NCBI GenBank assembly: GCA_001600875.1
Contig: BCLD01000015.1
Location: forward strand, 810,021 to 851,540
Length of the DNA stretch: 41,520 nucleotides
Direction: 5' to 3'
From: Solicoccozyma terricola
Taxonomy: Eukaryota > Basidiomycota > Tremellomycetes > Filobasidiales > Piskurozymaceae
The notes under the pieces were generated by a model. It made no database searches and was not told where the DNA came from. It saw only the letters and a list, made by a program, of their open reading frames with translations. Position numbers and translations under genes: made by a program. Positions 1-11,657 of the stretch are shown piece by piece (the first letter of the stretch is position 1; each line of letters starts with the position of its first letter).

Positions 1-252
1 CGACGGGGTGGTGGAGCAAGTGTCAACTGGTTGCTGTTGCGACCGCGTTGATTGTGAATATCCGCGGTGTGCGAAAGGCTGGAATCCCACTTTTCGAGCA
101 GTTTACATCGATACACCTGGTTTCGCTATGTACATGATTCAAAGACAATATCGGATAGGTCGGTCACTACATGTACTCGATGCAAAAGGGTCTAGCGATC
201 ATTTATATGCCATTTTAATGATGATGATAGGAAAAGAAAACCACCAAACCAT
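1..252. other. intergenic, left edge
   Basis: Sequence downstream of the ISA1 stop codon. It has short open frames on both strands but no recognisable domain, no convincing splice sites and no RNA gene that I can see. It may contain the ISA1 3' untranslated region. Confidence 0.5.
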
Positions 253-1633
253 CTAGGTTGTAACTGTGAACGAAAATGCAACAACGTCTCCAGAGTATCA
301 GTGATGATGCGGGCGGGCGGGCGGGCGGGCGGGTCGGGTCGGGGTACAACATGCCAACCACTCACATGACTCCCCACATCCACACGAGTCCTTGACGTTA
401 GGGTTATTGAATACGAATTTGGAGCTGGCGGAAGAAAAGGAAGGGAGGAAGGAAAAAAGGGAAAAAAGGAAGCGAAGAGAAAGGACGCCCAACCGAATCA
501 AGATCAGTATTCGTGAAAATCCTCGCAATGACGCCCCCCCCCCCGGGGGCGACGGCGCACACTCACCTCAATCGATCCTCCTTCCAATCCATTTCACTCC
601 CAATTATCGAAAACAAAGCTTTACTATCAATAAGAACTTTAACTCCATCTTGTTCCACGATTTCATCGAATTTCCCACCAGGTGGTGTAACATATTCAAG
701 ATGATAAGCCATACCTGCGCAACCTCTATTTTTCACCGATATTCGAATTAGTTGAGGGTTGGTAGGTGAGGCGAGGAGGGATCGGACGCGGTCGATCGCG
801 GTGGGGGTCTGTGGGGGGTGGGGAGGGGGTGCGAGGCGGTGTCAGTCGGGCGAAGATGAAGAAATAAGTGCTCGCTTGATCGAAAGAGAGTGGTCTTTGC
901 GGAGCGAAGAAAGAAGAAACGAGTGCTTCATTCACTCGCAATAGAGTAGTCTTCGCTCCGCGAAGACAAAGAAAAGAGTGCTCGCGAGTGAAGGAATGCT
1001 CGCTATGCTCGCAAGAGAATAGTCTTCGCGGAGCGAAGACGGAAGAGACGAATGCTCGCTTCGCTCGCAAGAGAGTAGTCTTCGCTCCGCGAAGACAAAG
1101 AGATGAGTGCTCGCTTCGCTCGCAAGAGAATAGTCTTCGCTACGCGAAGACAAAGAAAAGAATGCTCGCTTCGCTCGCGAAGACAAAGAGAAAACTGCTC
1201 GCTGCGCTCGCAGAAAGAAGAGCTCCCTGACGGGAGCAGGTCTTCGCTCCGCGAAGAAATGACCGCTCGCTTCGCTCGCAAGAGAATAGTCTTCGCTCCG
1301 CGAAGACAAAGAAATGACTGCTCGCTTCGCTCGCGCCCGCTGACTCACCAAAGTAATCGGAGCTTTCTTCCCTCTTAAACCAAGTGTTCTCCGTGGTATT
1401 CTCGGTGGTGGTGTAGGTGTCGCCTTCGCCGCCGTCGCCGCCTTCCCCGCCTTCCCCTCATCTATCAACCCCGAATCCACCTCTTTACCCTTCCCTTTAT
1501 CGTTCGCCGCCGCGACGGGGAGGACGAGAGGGACCTGTTCTGTACCGATCTTTCCTTGTTGATGTGAGAGGGATGCGTAGAATCTGGGACGACGGAGGAG
1601 GGATGTGATAGGGGAGTGTAATGTGGTGTGCAT
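253..1633 (-). CDS. ISA1: Mitochondrial iron-sulfur cluster assembly protein ISA1 (A-type carrier)
   Basis: Exons on the minus strand: 1633-1349, 808-567, 424-366 and 263-253, giving 198 residues. Residues 1-95 form an Arg/Ser-rich, low-complexity mitochondrial leader. The A-type (IscA/HesB) domain follows, with the three conserved cysteines visible: C125 in NRGCAG and C190/C192 in the C-terminal CGCGES motif. The tail GSEMDW...KFVFNNPNVK is typical of ISA1 rather than ISA2. Known role: the ISA1-ISA2 complex in the mitochondrial matrix supports maturation of [4Fe-4S] proteins such as aconitase and lipoate synthase. Intron 1 (809-1348, 540 bp) is several times longer than the other introns and is mostly filled by a hairpin repeat array. 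The last exon codes only the final few residues. The gene is divergent from BNA6. The start at 1633 is chosen because it opens a leader-like sequence; an in-frame ATG at 1681 would add 16 residues. Confidence 0.93.
310..343. repeat. (CGGG)n microsatellite in ISA1 intron 3
   Basis: Six near-perfect CGGG units followed by variant TCGGG units. The tract lies wholly inside the last ISA1 intron (264-365). The G-rich strand is antisense to the gene, and its G runs could form a quadruplex. Confidence 0.85.
871..1334. repeat. Hairpin repeat array filling ISA1 intron 1
   Basis: An irregular tandem array of a roughly 50-60-bp unit with two cores. The first is CTTCGCTCCGCGAAG, a 6-bp stem with a 3-nt loop, seen at 951-965, 1080-1094, 1242-1256 and 1291-1305; a one-base variant is at 1135-1149 and the reverse complement at 1024-1038. 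The second is GCTCGCTTCGCTCGC. Linkers such as AAGAGAATAGT and ACAAAGAAATGA recur. The array lacks stop codons in several frames, so long spurious reading frames cross it. The same repeat, in opposite plus-strand orientation, occupies BNA6 intron 3. Confidence 0.9.
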
Positions 1634-1893
1634 AGTGCGATATGAAGTGGATGCGATGGTGGATGCGATGGTGGATGCCATGGTGTGGATGGTGTGGATG
1701 ATGTGTATGGTGTTGTGTGGCGAGGGGGGAGTGGGGATGAGTCTGTTCGCCGGGTGGTGGCCGGGTGGGAACGGGGCGGGGATTACGTAATCACTCCCCC
1801 CTCCACCCTATCAGCAGCACCCTATTGTTACAGCAGCACACAGTCAACAGCTCATACACCACCACCACCACCACCACCACCACAACCACCACC
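1634..1893. promoter_or_regulatory. Shared divergent promoter ISA1/BNA6
   Basis: 260 bp between the two start codons. On the BNA6 side it contains a short (ACC)n tract at about 1857-1893 running into the ATG. On the ISA1 side it has GTGGATGCGATG-like mini-repeats (about 1645-1700). No clear TATA box is seen. Both genes must be driven from here, so co-regulation is plausible. Confidence 0.6.
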
Positions 1894-4286
<2,393 letters not shown>

Positions 4287-4342
4287 GTGGGATGTATTAA
4301 CAATTGCAAAGCGAAACGTATCTTCGTCGATATCTATGCATT

Positions 4343-5287
4343 TCAAAGCAATACATGCTTTTCTGATGCCCCTATACCATCGATCTCCCTTCCCGCTCTA
4401 CTCTCATCCGTCACCCGCTGCTCCTCATCCACCAGCTCAATCCTCTTGGTACTTTTCACAAAGTCCTCTACGTCGAGTGTCAGATAACTACCACCCTCGC
4501 TTCTGCTTCCCCGTGCGAACAACAGGACAGTCATTAGAATCACACTCTCCGCCAACGTTACTGGGATGAGGAAGATTATTCCGATACTCAAATACGCAGC
4601 GACGGTGTCGCATACCAAGAAGAGATGCAACCAATTCATGTCGTTCCTAAAGATAAGAGCTGTTCGCGCGTCCAACGAGGTGGTCAGCCTCTCTCATCGC
4701 GAAGTGTAATGTTAAGCGGACAACTAACAGCACCAGCATACCAAAAACCCGAGCTGTAGACTGAACTCCACCACGATCATGTTCATCAACGACCTGACTC
4801 CTGTAATTGCGGAGTGAGCTTGTTCAAGATACGATGCCATGAACCAAGCCAACGTCAGGATGACGAGACATGAGAATGAGTCGAACGTCTTGATCAGGGA
4901 TTCAAATTCGAGGATGACTTCTGGATACAGTGGAGTATGATCGGAGTCTCGAAGCTCGAGGACGAGGACTAGGGGATAGGATCGTCGCGGTTAAGAAGTG
5001 GCAAGTGGATGGGTGGTTTCCAGCAATCGTCACACACACTCACGAGCGGTGTAACGGCGTGCAACCTCACTCGTCATCAGGAGCACCCATGCTAGCATGT
5101 AGTGCGCTCCATTTCTAGCTAGAAGAAACCCATCGGGCTTCTCTTTCGGTCGATGCGCTTCGGCGAGAGGGTGGGTGGCGTCGAGTGCCTCGGAGTGTGG
5201 CGGGAGGGGGGCAGAACGAGCCAAGGGGATGGTCACGGCGATGGGTGCCGAAGGGACGTGAGGAGTGCAAGATGAGATGGAAGGCAT
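4343..5287 (-). CDS. Polytopic membrane protein of unknown function
   Basis: Best model has exons 5287-5044, 4968-4729 and 4659-4343, giving 266 residues. I do not recognise the family. After a Pro/Ala-rich N-terminal region there are about four or five hydrophobic segments: around HYMLAWVLLMTSE, FSCLVILTLAWFMASYL, MNMIVVEFSLQLGFLV and a final pair beginning LFLVCDTVAAYLSIGIIF. The C-terminal ~50 residues are charged and probably cytosolic. The second intron boundary is the weak point: I used donor GTTAGT (ending exon 2 at 4729) because it keeps frame with acceptor GAACAG, whereas the nearer GTATGC donor does not. The start at 5287 is chosen over an upstream in-frame ATG (5383) that would translate the CA/TG microsatellite into a Thr-His repeat. 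Confidence 0.65.
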
Positions 5288-5296
5288 TGAATAACG

Positions 5297-5300
<4 letters not shown>

Positions 5301-5334
<34 letters not shown>
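5301..5334. repeat. (TG)n microsatellite
   Basis: 17 TG dinucleotides just upstream of the start codon of the minus-strand membrane-protein gene, so probably in its 5' untranslated region or core promoter. Confidence 0.9.
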
Positions 5335-5335
<1 letters not shown>

Positions 5336-5574
5336 CAGCGGCAATCTGAATATACAATCGGAGGGATCACCCCTTTTTATCAACTTTCCTATCCCATCAT
5401 CTCTTGTAGACCGATGACAAAGGGGCGTTGGTTACCCCCTGGCAGGTAGATGCATTCTCAAAGGATAGCCTGGCAATTCAATAAATCCCTCAGCAGGGGC
5501 GAGGGGCTCCCCGTGCGCTCTGAAACGTGTTCAAGGGGATACTGCCGAATGAAAGGGGATCCCTAGGACTTTCT

Positions 5575-6627
5575 TCAATCCGAGAACACGGCCTCGATCT
5601 GCTGCCACTGTTGAGCAGTTTCCTCTTGTCCGATGAACAATTCCTTGATCTCTTCTTTAGTCAACCACGCAAACGCCTCGATCGGGCTCGACGTTTGAGG
5701 CACCGCTTGGCCCGCGAGGATGTGGGACTTGAAGACGAAGGTCTGGAGAGGGAATGATCGGTCAACATGGCGAGTCTACATGAAGGGGTTCGCATGTCAA
5801 CTCACGGTCTCGGCGGATGATTTAAGCAATGCGATGGGTTGTCGCGTGACCAGCCATATGTCCATATCCAGACCAAGGGTTTCCCTCAGGTTTCTGCTTG
5901 CTGCCTGTGTTGTGGATGTTTACCGTCAGCTTGATTTGTACGGGAGCGCCCTGGGGGGGAGGATGCCACCCACCTCATGCAGGTTCTCCGCGTTCTCGAG
6001 CGGTCCACTCGGCAGACTCCATTTCTCCTCACCCTTGGCCCTGACGACCAGATAAAGACTTCTGTCACCTCTTCTCTCCAGCCTCGTGTTGTCTCCACCT
6101 TGTTCCACCTCTTGCTCCCGATGATTCAAGCTCAAAACCTCTTCACCAGGGATATCTCCTACATCCGGCTGTTTACCTGCCAGTCTATTTCCAAACGCAG
6201 CAGCTTCTCTTTCCCATTGTGCGCGAGTAAATCGACGCTCCGTCAGCGACCCCTTCTTGAAGTAGAATTCCGTCGGTGGAGGGTTTGAAAGGGCGAAACC
6301 GATCGAGGACGAGTATTGGTAGTAGGCTGATTCGAAAGGTGTAGGAGAGGGTGTGAGGAGTGGTGCACGGTGAACGAGCATGGCAGCGCGAACCGAGGAT
6401 GGAGGGATGGTTGTAGCAGTTGACGAGGAGGCCTCGGAGGATGTTTGGGTTTCGGTGGAGGGTGTGGTGGAGTACAAACATCGGTGGATAGCTGTGCGAC
6501 GGGCTTGCGAGCGTTGGAGGGTCAGATGGGATGCTCGTTGGTCGTGGCAGGTTGCTTTTTTTCAAATGTGCTCACCACGAAGACGCTTGGATGCTCCTAC
6601 AACATGTCTGGAAGTAGATGACTGCAT
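5575..6627 (-). CDS. MRPL17: Mitochondrial large-subunit ribosomal protein mL46 (MRPL17 in yeast)
   Basis: Exons 6627-6576, 6491-5974, 5904-5806 and 5742-5575, giving 278 residues. mL46 is a Nudix-fold protein of the mitochondrial 54S/39S ribosomal subunit with no expected hydrolase activity. Visible signatures are an Arg-rich presequence (MQSSTSRHVVGASKRLRAIHR), the FKKGSLTERRFTRAQWERE region, the Nudix-like strand SLYLVVRAKGEEKWSLPSGP, the degenerate Nudix helix ENLHEAASRNLRETLG, DMDIWLVTRQPIA and FVFKSHILAG. The first exon was placed by finding the only ATG/donor pair that joins in frame (phase 1) to acceptor GCACAG; without it the reading frame has no ATG before residue ~45. The gene lies divergently to the EFM7-like gene, 286 bp apart. 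Confidence 0.9.
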
Positions 6628-6913
6628 GACGGGCGGGCGGCGCGGTTGTGACGGTTGGTCGAGCTGATTATCCCGACGTTACCTCGGAGGACCTGGTCGC
6701 CATCACTCGGAGCCGGAGGGAGGCGCGAAGACGGGGGTGCACCGCGGATTCCTGCCACTGGGCCATGCCACGTCACAGCACCGCTTATCGCCGACGCCCT
6801 GAAGTCTCCGCGTGAATCTGAAACTCGGCGCGATGGTGACAACCCCTGGCAATCATCATCTTCATGCCAATCGTCGACCTCCACTTCGCCATCCTCCAAC
6901 TTCCCGTCCATCG

Positions 6914-7792
6914 ATGGCAGAGGACATCTTTGAAGACTCCCTCCTCTCCCTCTTCCACCACCACCCCATCGCATTCTCCGCGCCTTCACCGTCCGAACCA
7001 TACATCTACCATCCACCTGACAAATCTCCACTCATCGCGCTACATCTTCCCATCGCTCCGTCAGCGCTCCACACGACACTGCAGTTGACACATATCTGGC
7101 TTTCTTCCGTATTCGCAGCGGATCTGATACATACCGGGAAGATCCAAGTCAAGGCAAAGTCGGTGTGTGAATTGGGAGCGGGAGCAGGTTTGCCAGGTAT
7201 CGCGGCGGCGAGGTGTGGTGCTGCATATGTCGTTTCCACGGACTATGATGTGAGGAAGGAGGCTCGTGGAAAGTCAACCGTCGACAACAAAGAGCCAGAT
7301 GTTTTAGAAGTCCTGCGGATGAACTTTGTGGACGCTATGCGTGAGACCGACAGCGAAGAAGGTAAACGTTGGTCTGTACTCGGCCACACCTGGTCCACAG
7401 ACCCAACTTCACTCCTGTCCGTACTTCCAAATCGTTCTTCATTCTCCATCCTCCTCCTCGCAGACCTGCTCTGGTCATCATCTGCTCATCTCCCCCTTTT
7501 GGCTTCCGTACGCGGTCTACTCGCGCGGGATGGTGTTGCACACGTTATATCAGGCCTTCATCAAGGACGAGGTGCAGTGAACCGGTTTATTGCGCTGTGG
7601 GAGAGGAGTGACGGGTGGGTTAGGAAGCGAGGGGAGGTGAGATGGAAATGGGCGGATAGGGAGAGATCGGAGTGGTCTTGGGAGGATGTGGAGGCGGTGG
7701 AAGCGGGGGAGGGGGACGGTGCGGGGGAGGGGGAGAGGGATAGAGGGGTTGTGGTCTGGTATGAGCTTGGTTGGAACGATGAGAAGGTGTAG
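6914..7792 (+). CDS. EFM7: EFM7/NNT1-like class I protein N-methyltransferase
   Basis: A single exon of 292 residues. It has the S-adenosylmethionine-binding motif I ELGAGAGLPGIAAARCGA (about residues 83-100), followed by the motif II acidic region VVSTDYD and ILLLADLLWSS, which corresponds to the family's post-motif region. This architecture is that of methyltransferase family 16; the closest characterised fungal member is yeast Efm7, which methylates the N-terminal glycine and Lys3 of elongation factor eEF1A. That substrate assignment is by family only. The C-terminus has a Glu/Gly-rich insert (EGDGAGEGERDRG) before the final VVWYELGW strand. I chose the ATG at 6914 because it opens MAEDIFEDSLLSLF, a typical family start; upstream in-frame sequence is low complexity. 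Other METTL21-type methyltransferases are an alternative. Confidence 0.8.
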   Translation: MAEDIFEDSLLSLFHHHPIAFSAPSPSEPYIYHPPDKSPLIALHLPIAPSALHTTLQLTHIWLSSVFAADLIHTGKIQVKAKSVCELGAGAGLPGIAAARCGAAYVVSTDYDVRKEARGKSTVDNKEPDVLEVLRMNFVDAMRETDSEEGKRWSVLGHTWSTDPTSLLSVLPNRSSFSILLLADLLWSSSAHLPLLASVRGLLARDGVAHVISGLHQGRGAVNRFIALWERSDGWVRKRGEVRWKWADRERSEWSWEDVEAVEAGEGDGAGEGERDRGVVVWYELGWNDEKV

Positions 7793-8183
7793 AGAGCGAA
7801 TACGGATCGACAAAGAGAGGGAAAATGAAGGAAAATGACGCCGTTTACGACTAGGAACGATCATCACGAGGGAGCACGGGTGGGCAACACAGGTATCGGT
7901 CTAGGCAAGAACGGGATTGTGTCGGGAACAGGCAACTGTTGAGATGCTTCGATTGCAGTTGTATTCGTTGGGCAAATGGAGCATGGACACGTAGCGGAAA
8001 CAGGTCACAAACATTGTCTAGTGGCCGGCGGTGGAATCAGTTGTAATTGCTACCCGAAATTGTCACCTCTGTACCCTTGACGCGGGGGGAATGATCGACC
8101 GGGCATTGATCGCCGAGAATGGTTCATGGACATCCATCTGTAACACCCTTCCGAGACCTGCAACACCATCCACAAACTCCAAC
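7793..8183. other. Intergenic EFM7 to GT61 gene
   Basis: 391 bp between two same-strand genes. I see no reading frame worth calling, no RNA gene and no strong TATA box. It must hold the EFM7 terminator and the promoter of the glycosyltransferase gene. Confidence 0.6.
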
Positions 8184-10564
8184 ATGCCCTCGCTCGGTCC
8201 ACGCAGACTCCTGACCATCGGTGGTCTCCTCGGTGCAATCCTCTTGCTAGGTTATTACAATCACAAGGGAGAGCGAACGGTGAGCGCGTCCAGCGATCGT
8301 CTGCACCGGGTGAACTTCACGTTGATCAGTCGGCCCTGACAGTGGTCAGCCTCCCATGGACTCTCGACTGACCGTGGACCGGCATACGTCCGACTTCGAC
8401 CTCGAGATATGCCACAGACGACATATGTGAAGGGTGTAGCGGGATTTTGTGGATATCGTGTGATCCGGCATGATGAATGGTTGAGCGTAACTGACCCATC
8501 ACCCTCCCAGCCTACTTTCGCAATTTATACCTACGAGACGGCGTCTGGGTAGCAGTCACATCGCAACCGGACTCCATGCCTGAACCAGGGTGGATCATGT
8601 GTGCCGAGGAGCAGGAAGGTCAGAATTTCAAGGATGCCCCGGCTGGTCCCGATCGGTGGATGGTTGTATCACCAGACAGTGCGGAACAGCTTGGCATGGT
8701 GGCTATCAGGAAAAATGGCCAATCTGTGAGTTGGGTTGGCGGTTTCGAACGATTTGTCGAAGCGATGCTCATGAGTCGAATCCCCCACAGATGTTCTACA
8801 ACGACGAGAAGGGCAAGAACATCCCGTCCATGTTGAATCACTATTATCATTGTACGTTTTCAAAAGAATGGGGGTTTGGGGTGATTACTGAATCCATACC
8901 CCATCACCTCAGTCGGTAAGCGTTCGAGTCACAGCGAAAGATGTCCTATACTAAGACGCCCTCCGAACAACCGTCACGGTCCCTTCAGTCGGTGAGTGCA
9001 ATCATGGAAATCTGACACTCAAACCCCTCCGCTGACCGCTGCATACGCCTACAGGCGAGGCGTTTATGGGAGGATGGTTGGCGATCGTTGCAGCAGACCC
9101 TTCAGTCATCAGCAGGCAGGAACTTCCAAGTCGGATGATGTTCAGGACACCCTCGGATGATTGGGTAGGCGTTTCACGTTCGTCCATGGTCCTGTCGGCA
9201 GACGACTGACATGCCTTTGGCTCCACAGCGTGACCGAGCAGGGTTGACAACTTGGCTTCAGCAGACGATAATGCCAACTACAGAGATTGAAGAGAATACG
9301 CTCTGGAATGACCGGAGGTTGTCTGGTAATACGTTTCTTTTCGACAATGTGAGGGTGGGGGGGGGGGGGGGTGGATATATGCGAGGAAGAAGTTGCTAAC
9401 TGATTGAATCGCGTCCAGGTCGTCATCATCGATGTGAGTGCATTGTAGCCTTTGGAATTACGGCTCGAGTTCACCCGTCTCCTATCAGCGCTTTTCGGCA
9501 CATAAATTCGGTAGAAACACGGGTCGATTCAACAAGATGACTGGCGATTTACATTATCTATCGACCCCAGCGACATGGATGAAGCCGCTACGGGACAATT
9601 TGAAGCGATTTCTCGTTCATCAAGGGTGTCACTTTGAACGGAAAACGGCCGGGGTGCCTGTGGTTACTTATATTGACAGGCAACGAACGACCCGGAGGCT
9701 GGTAGATGAGGATCATCAGGCACTTCTTCATGAAATGCACACCCTTCAGGAACAAGGCAAGATTGAATTTTATGACGTTGTCATGGAGGATGTTCCACGA
9801 CATGAACAGGTGGGAGAGAAGGCGATTCCCCGCTCCGTCCGCAGCTGACGTCGTGATCGATAGTTCTGCATGGCCGTGCGGACGGACGTGATGTTGGGCG
9901 TGCATGGGTGAGTGCGTGCCTTGGGAGGTGTAGGCTGGATGACGTCGCTGATGATGACGCCCCACACAGTAATGGCCTGAGTCATCAGCTGTGGATGAAG
10001 CCAGGTGGTACCGTCATAGAGGTGGGCCGGGAATCATGTCGCCGGGTCCTGGCGCAAGCTGATCTAGTCCCATCAGATCATGGATATCGGAGGTTTCGCT
10101 ACCGTAAGCCAGACCGAGTTATGCACCATGCCGCCAGCAAATCTCACCCATACCTACCTCACAGGACTATTTCACACCAGCTCGCCTCATGACACACGAC
10201 TACTACATTGTTCATAACGATACGACGTTTCCAAAGACAAAGTGAGTCAAGGGTCGGGCCTGCCGCGACCCCGTTGTAATGCAAACCATGGCAATTATCA
10301 GATGGGTTAAAGAGGACGGGTTCGGAGCTGTAAGCTGAAAACGTAGTTCAGGAAGAATTGGAAATTGTCGCTAAAACACCGGGTCGCCGTAGGACATCTC
10401 GCCTGGCTTTCACGGACCCAACATTCGAGTGCGTTACACCTCCAGGGAATCGCGAGTCGTTGCTAACTCGTCCGATCACACAGGTCCATGGCAAATTCAT
10501 TGCGGAAATTGTCTCCCGGATTGCAACGGAGAGGCGACTGCCGGCGGAAGATGCGCTGTTGTAA
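8184..10564 (+). CDS. GT61-family (DUF563) glycosyltransferase, type II membrane protein, 16 exons
   Basis: Exons 8184-8279, 8343-8448, 8511-8725, 8791-8851, 8913-8915, 8989-8991, 9055-9164, 9229-9348, 9419-9433, 9489-9809, 9864-9907, 9970-10021, 10077-10103, 10165-10241, 10302-10329 and 10484-10564, giving 452 residues. Residues ~9-24 form a signal anchor (LLTIGGLLGAILLLGYY). GT61 landmarks follow in order: FRNLYLRDGVWVAVT, MLNHYYH..GEAF, VVTYIDRQRTTRRLVDED, VMLGVHGNGLSHQLWMKPGGTVIE, GGFATDYFTPAR and HNDTTF. The family includes plant beta-1,2-xylosyltransferase and animal EOGT. A Golgi/ER role in glycan or capsule-type synthesis is likely; donor and acceptor are unknown. Two exons are only 3 nt and one is 15 nt. 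The 154-bp last intron was chosen because a 22-nt alternative is too short to splice. Confidence 0.85.
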
Positions 10565-10766
10565 TGCACGAGGCCGCGGCATGTTGTTGGAGATATACAT
10601 GGGTCCCGTTCCTTCGATGGCGGTCACAGCGCTCAAACGGGTAATGACGGCGAACGAGGTGGACTGCAGATGGGCTGGCAAATATCATTATATCGCTCAA
10701 TAACACGACAACTCGTCTCTATCAGTGCCATTCGTCTGATCGCATCAACGATCGATCACCCCCTCG

Positions 10767-11657
10767 TCACTCCTTGAAATAGTACGCATTATCGAGGTCG
10801 ACGAGCAGCTTTGGCTGAGTCGTGACCCAACCGAGAAGATCCTTGGTGATCTTGCTTGAGACGTAGTTGTCCATTCCATAGAACATGCCGAGGAATCCGA
10901 AATGGTCGGCAGGTTGGGATTCAACTTTGACCCCTAATCGCTTCCCGATGATGTTGGCGATTTCGCGAGTGGGAATCCCTTCATCGTCGACGCCGTGGAG
11001 CTTTGAACCAGCGGGTGCGTTTTCGAGAGCGAGTCGATATAGGACTGCGACATCAAGTCGGTGGACAGAAGGCCATCGGTTGTTTCCATCTCCAATGAAG
11101 CCAGAAACGTTTGATTTCCTGGCAATGTCGATCAGTGCCAGAACGAAGCCATGGTCACCTTCACCGTGGACGCTTGGCGGCAGACGAATGATCGATACCC
11201 GTACACCTTTGTCGACAAACGACAGGGCGACGTCTTCCGCCTTGGCACGAAGATTCATCGGTCCGTCGGAGGGCGCATCATCGTTTTCGGTCGCCAGTCT
11301 GCCTGGAGGAAGGAGCAGTGTTCCGTTTGTGATGATGAAGGGCTTGTTGTGGCCAGAGGAAGCAAGACCTTCACCCATTGCTTGAATAGCATTACGATCC
11401 TGTTCACAGCTGCCGACATAGTCGGTAAAGTCGTGAGAGAATCCGAGGTGAATGACACCGTCAGCAGCAGCAGCGGCGGAACGAAGGATGTCGAGATCGG
11501 TGAGGCTACCACGAATAGGTTGGACGCCAGCGGCAGTGAGTTGGGCGGCAGCTGCATCGGAACGAGCAAGGCCGACGAGTTGGTGGCCAGCTTTGGTGAG
11601 TTCGGCGACGGTAGCGGAGCCGATAAAGCCAGAAGCGCCGGTCAGAAAGACGTGCAT
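10767..11657 (-). CDS. NAD(P)-dependent atypical/extended SDR (epimerase-like)
   Basis: A single uninterrupted exon of 296 residues. The Rossmann nucleotide-binding motif TGASGFIGSA lies at residues 6-15. Further SDR landmarks are LARSDAAAAQL after the second strand, ADGVIHLGF, a Ser/Thr-rich stretch FIITNGTLLLPPGR, and RLPPSVHGEGDHGF near the substrate site. No canonical YxxxK is obvious; the nearest candidate region is MNLRAKAED, so this is an atypical SDR. Related proteins are common in bacteria and filamentous fungi and are usually annotated as NAD-dependent epimerase/dehydratase. Substrate unknown. It is the only large enzyme gene between 8 and 24 kb without introns, in an otherwise intron-rich window, which may indicate transfer or retro-origin. 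It converges with the GT61 gene, 202 bp apart. Confidence 0.85.
   Translation of the reverse strand: MHVFLTGASGFIGSATVAELTKAGHQLVGLARSDAAAAQLTAAGVQPIRGSLTDLDILRSAAAAADGVIHLGFSHDFTDYVGSCEQDRNAIQAMGEGLASSGHNKPFIITNGTLLLPPGRLATENDDAPSDGPMNLRAKAEDVALSFVDKGVRVSIIRLPPSVHGEGDHGFVLALIDIARKSNVSGFIGDGNNRWPSVHRLDVAVLYRLALENAPAGSKLHGVDDEGIPTREIANIIGKRLGVKVESQPADHFGFLGMFYGMDNYVSSKITKDLLGWVTTQPKLLVDLDNAYYFKE

Noticed and set aside
932..1345. Long open frames on both strands across the ISA1 intron repeat
   Set aside because: They are repeats of a few peptides caused by the repeat lacking stop codons; the sequence is flanked by good splice sites and the ISA1 protein alignment continues across it.
5288..5383. 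N-terminal Thr-His repeat extension of the membrane protein
   Set aside because: It is a translation of the TG/CA microsatellite; a normal start lies at 5287.
8913..8988. Reading straight through between the two TCG triplets as one longer exon
   Set aside because: It stays open in one frame but then joins exon 7 in the wrong phase and destroys the conserved GEAF motif.
10330..10351. 22-nt intron near the end of the GT61 gene
   Set aside because: Too short for spliceosomal removal; the 154-bp intron 10330-10483, with a branch-like GCTAAC, keeps the frame and the C-terminal motif.
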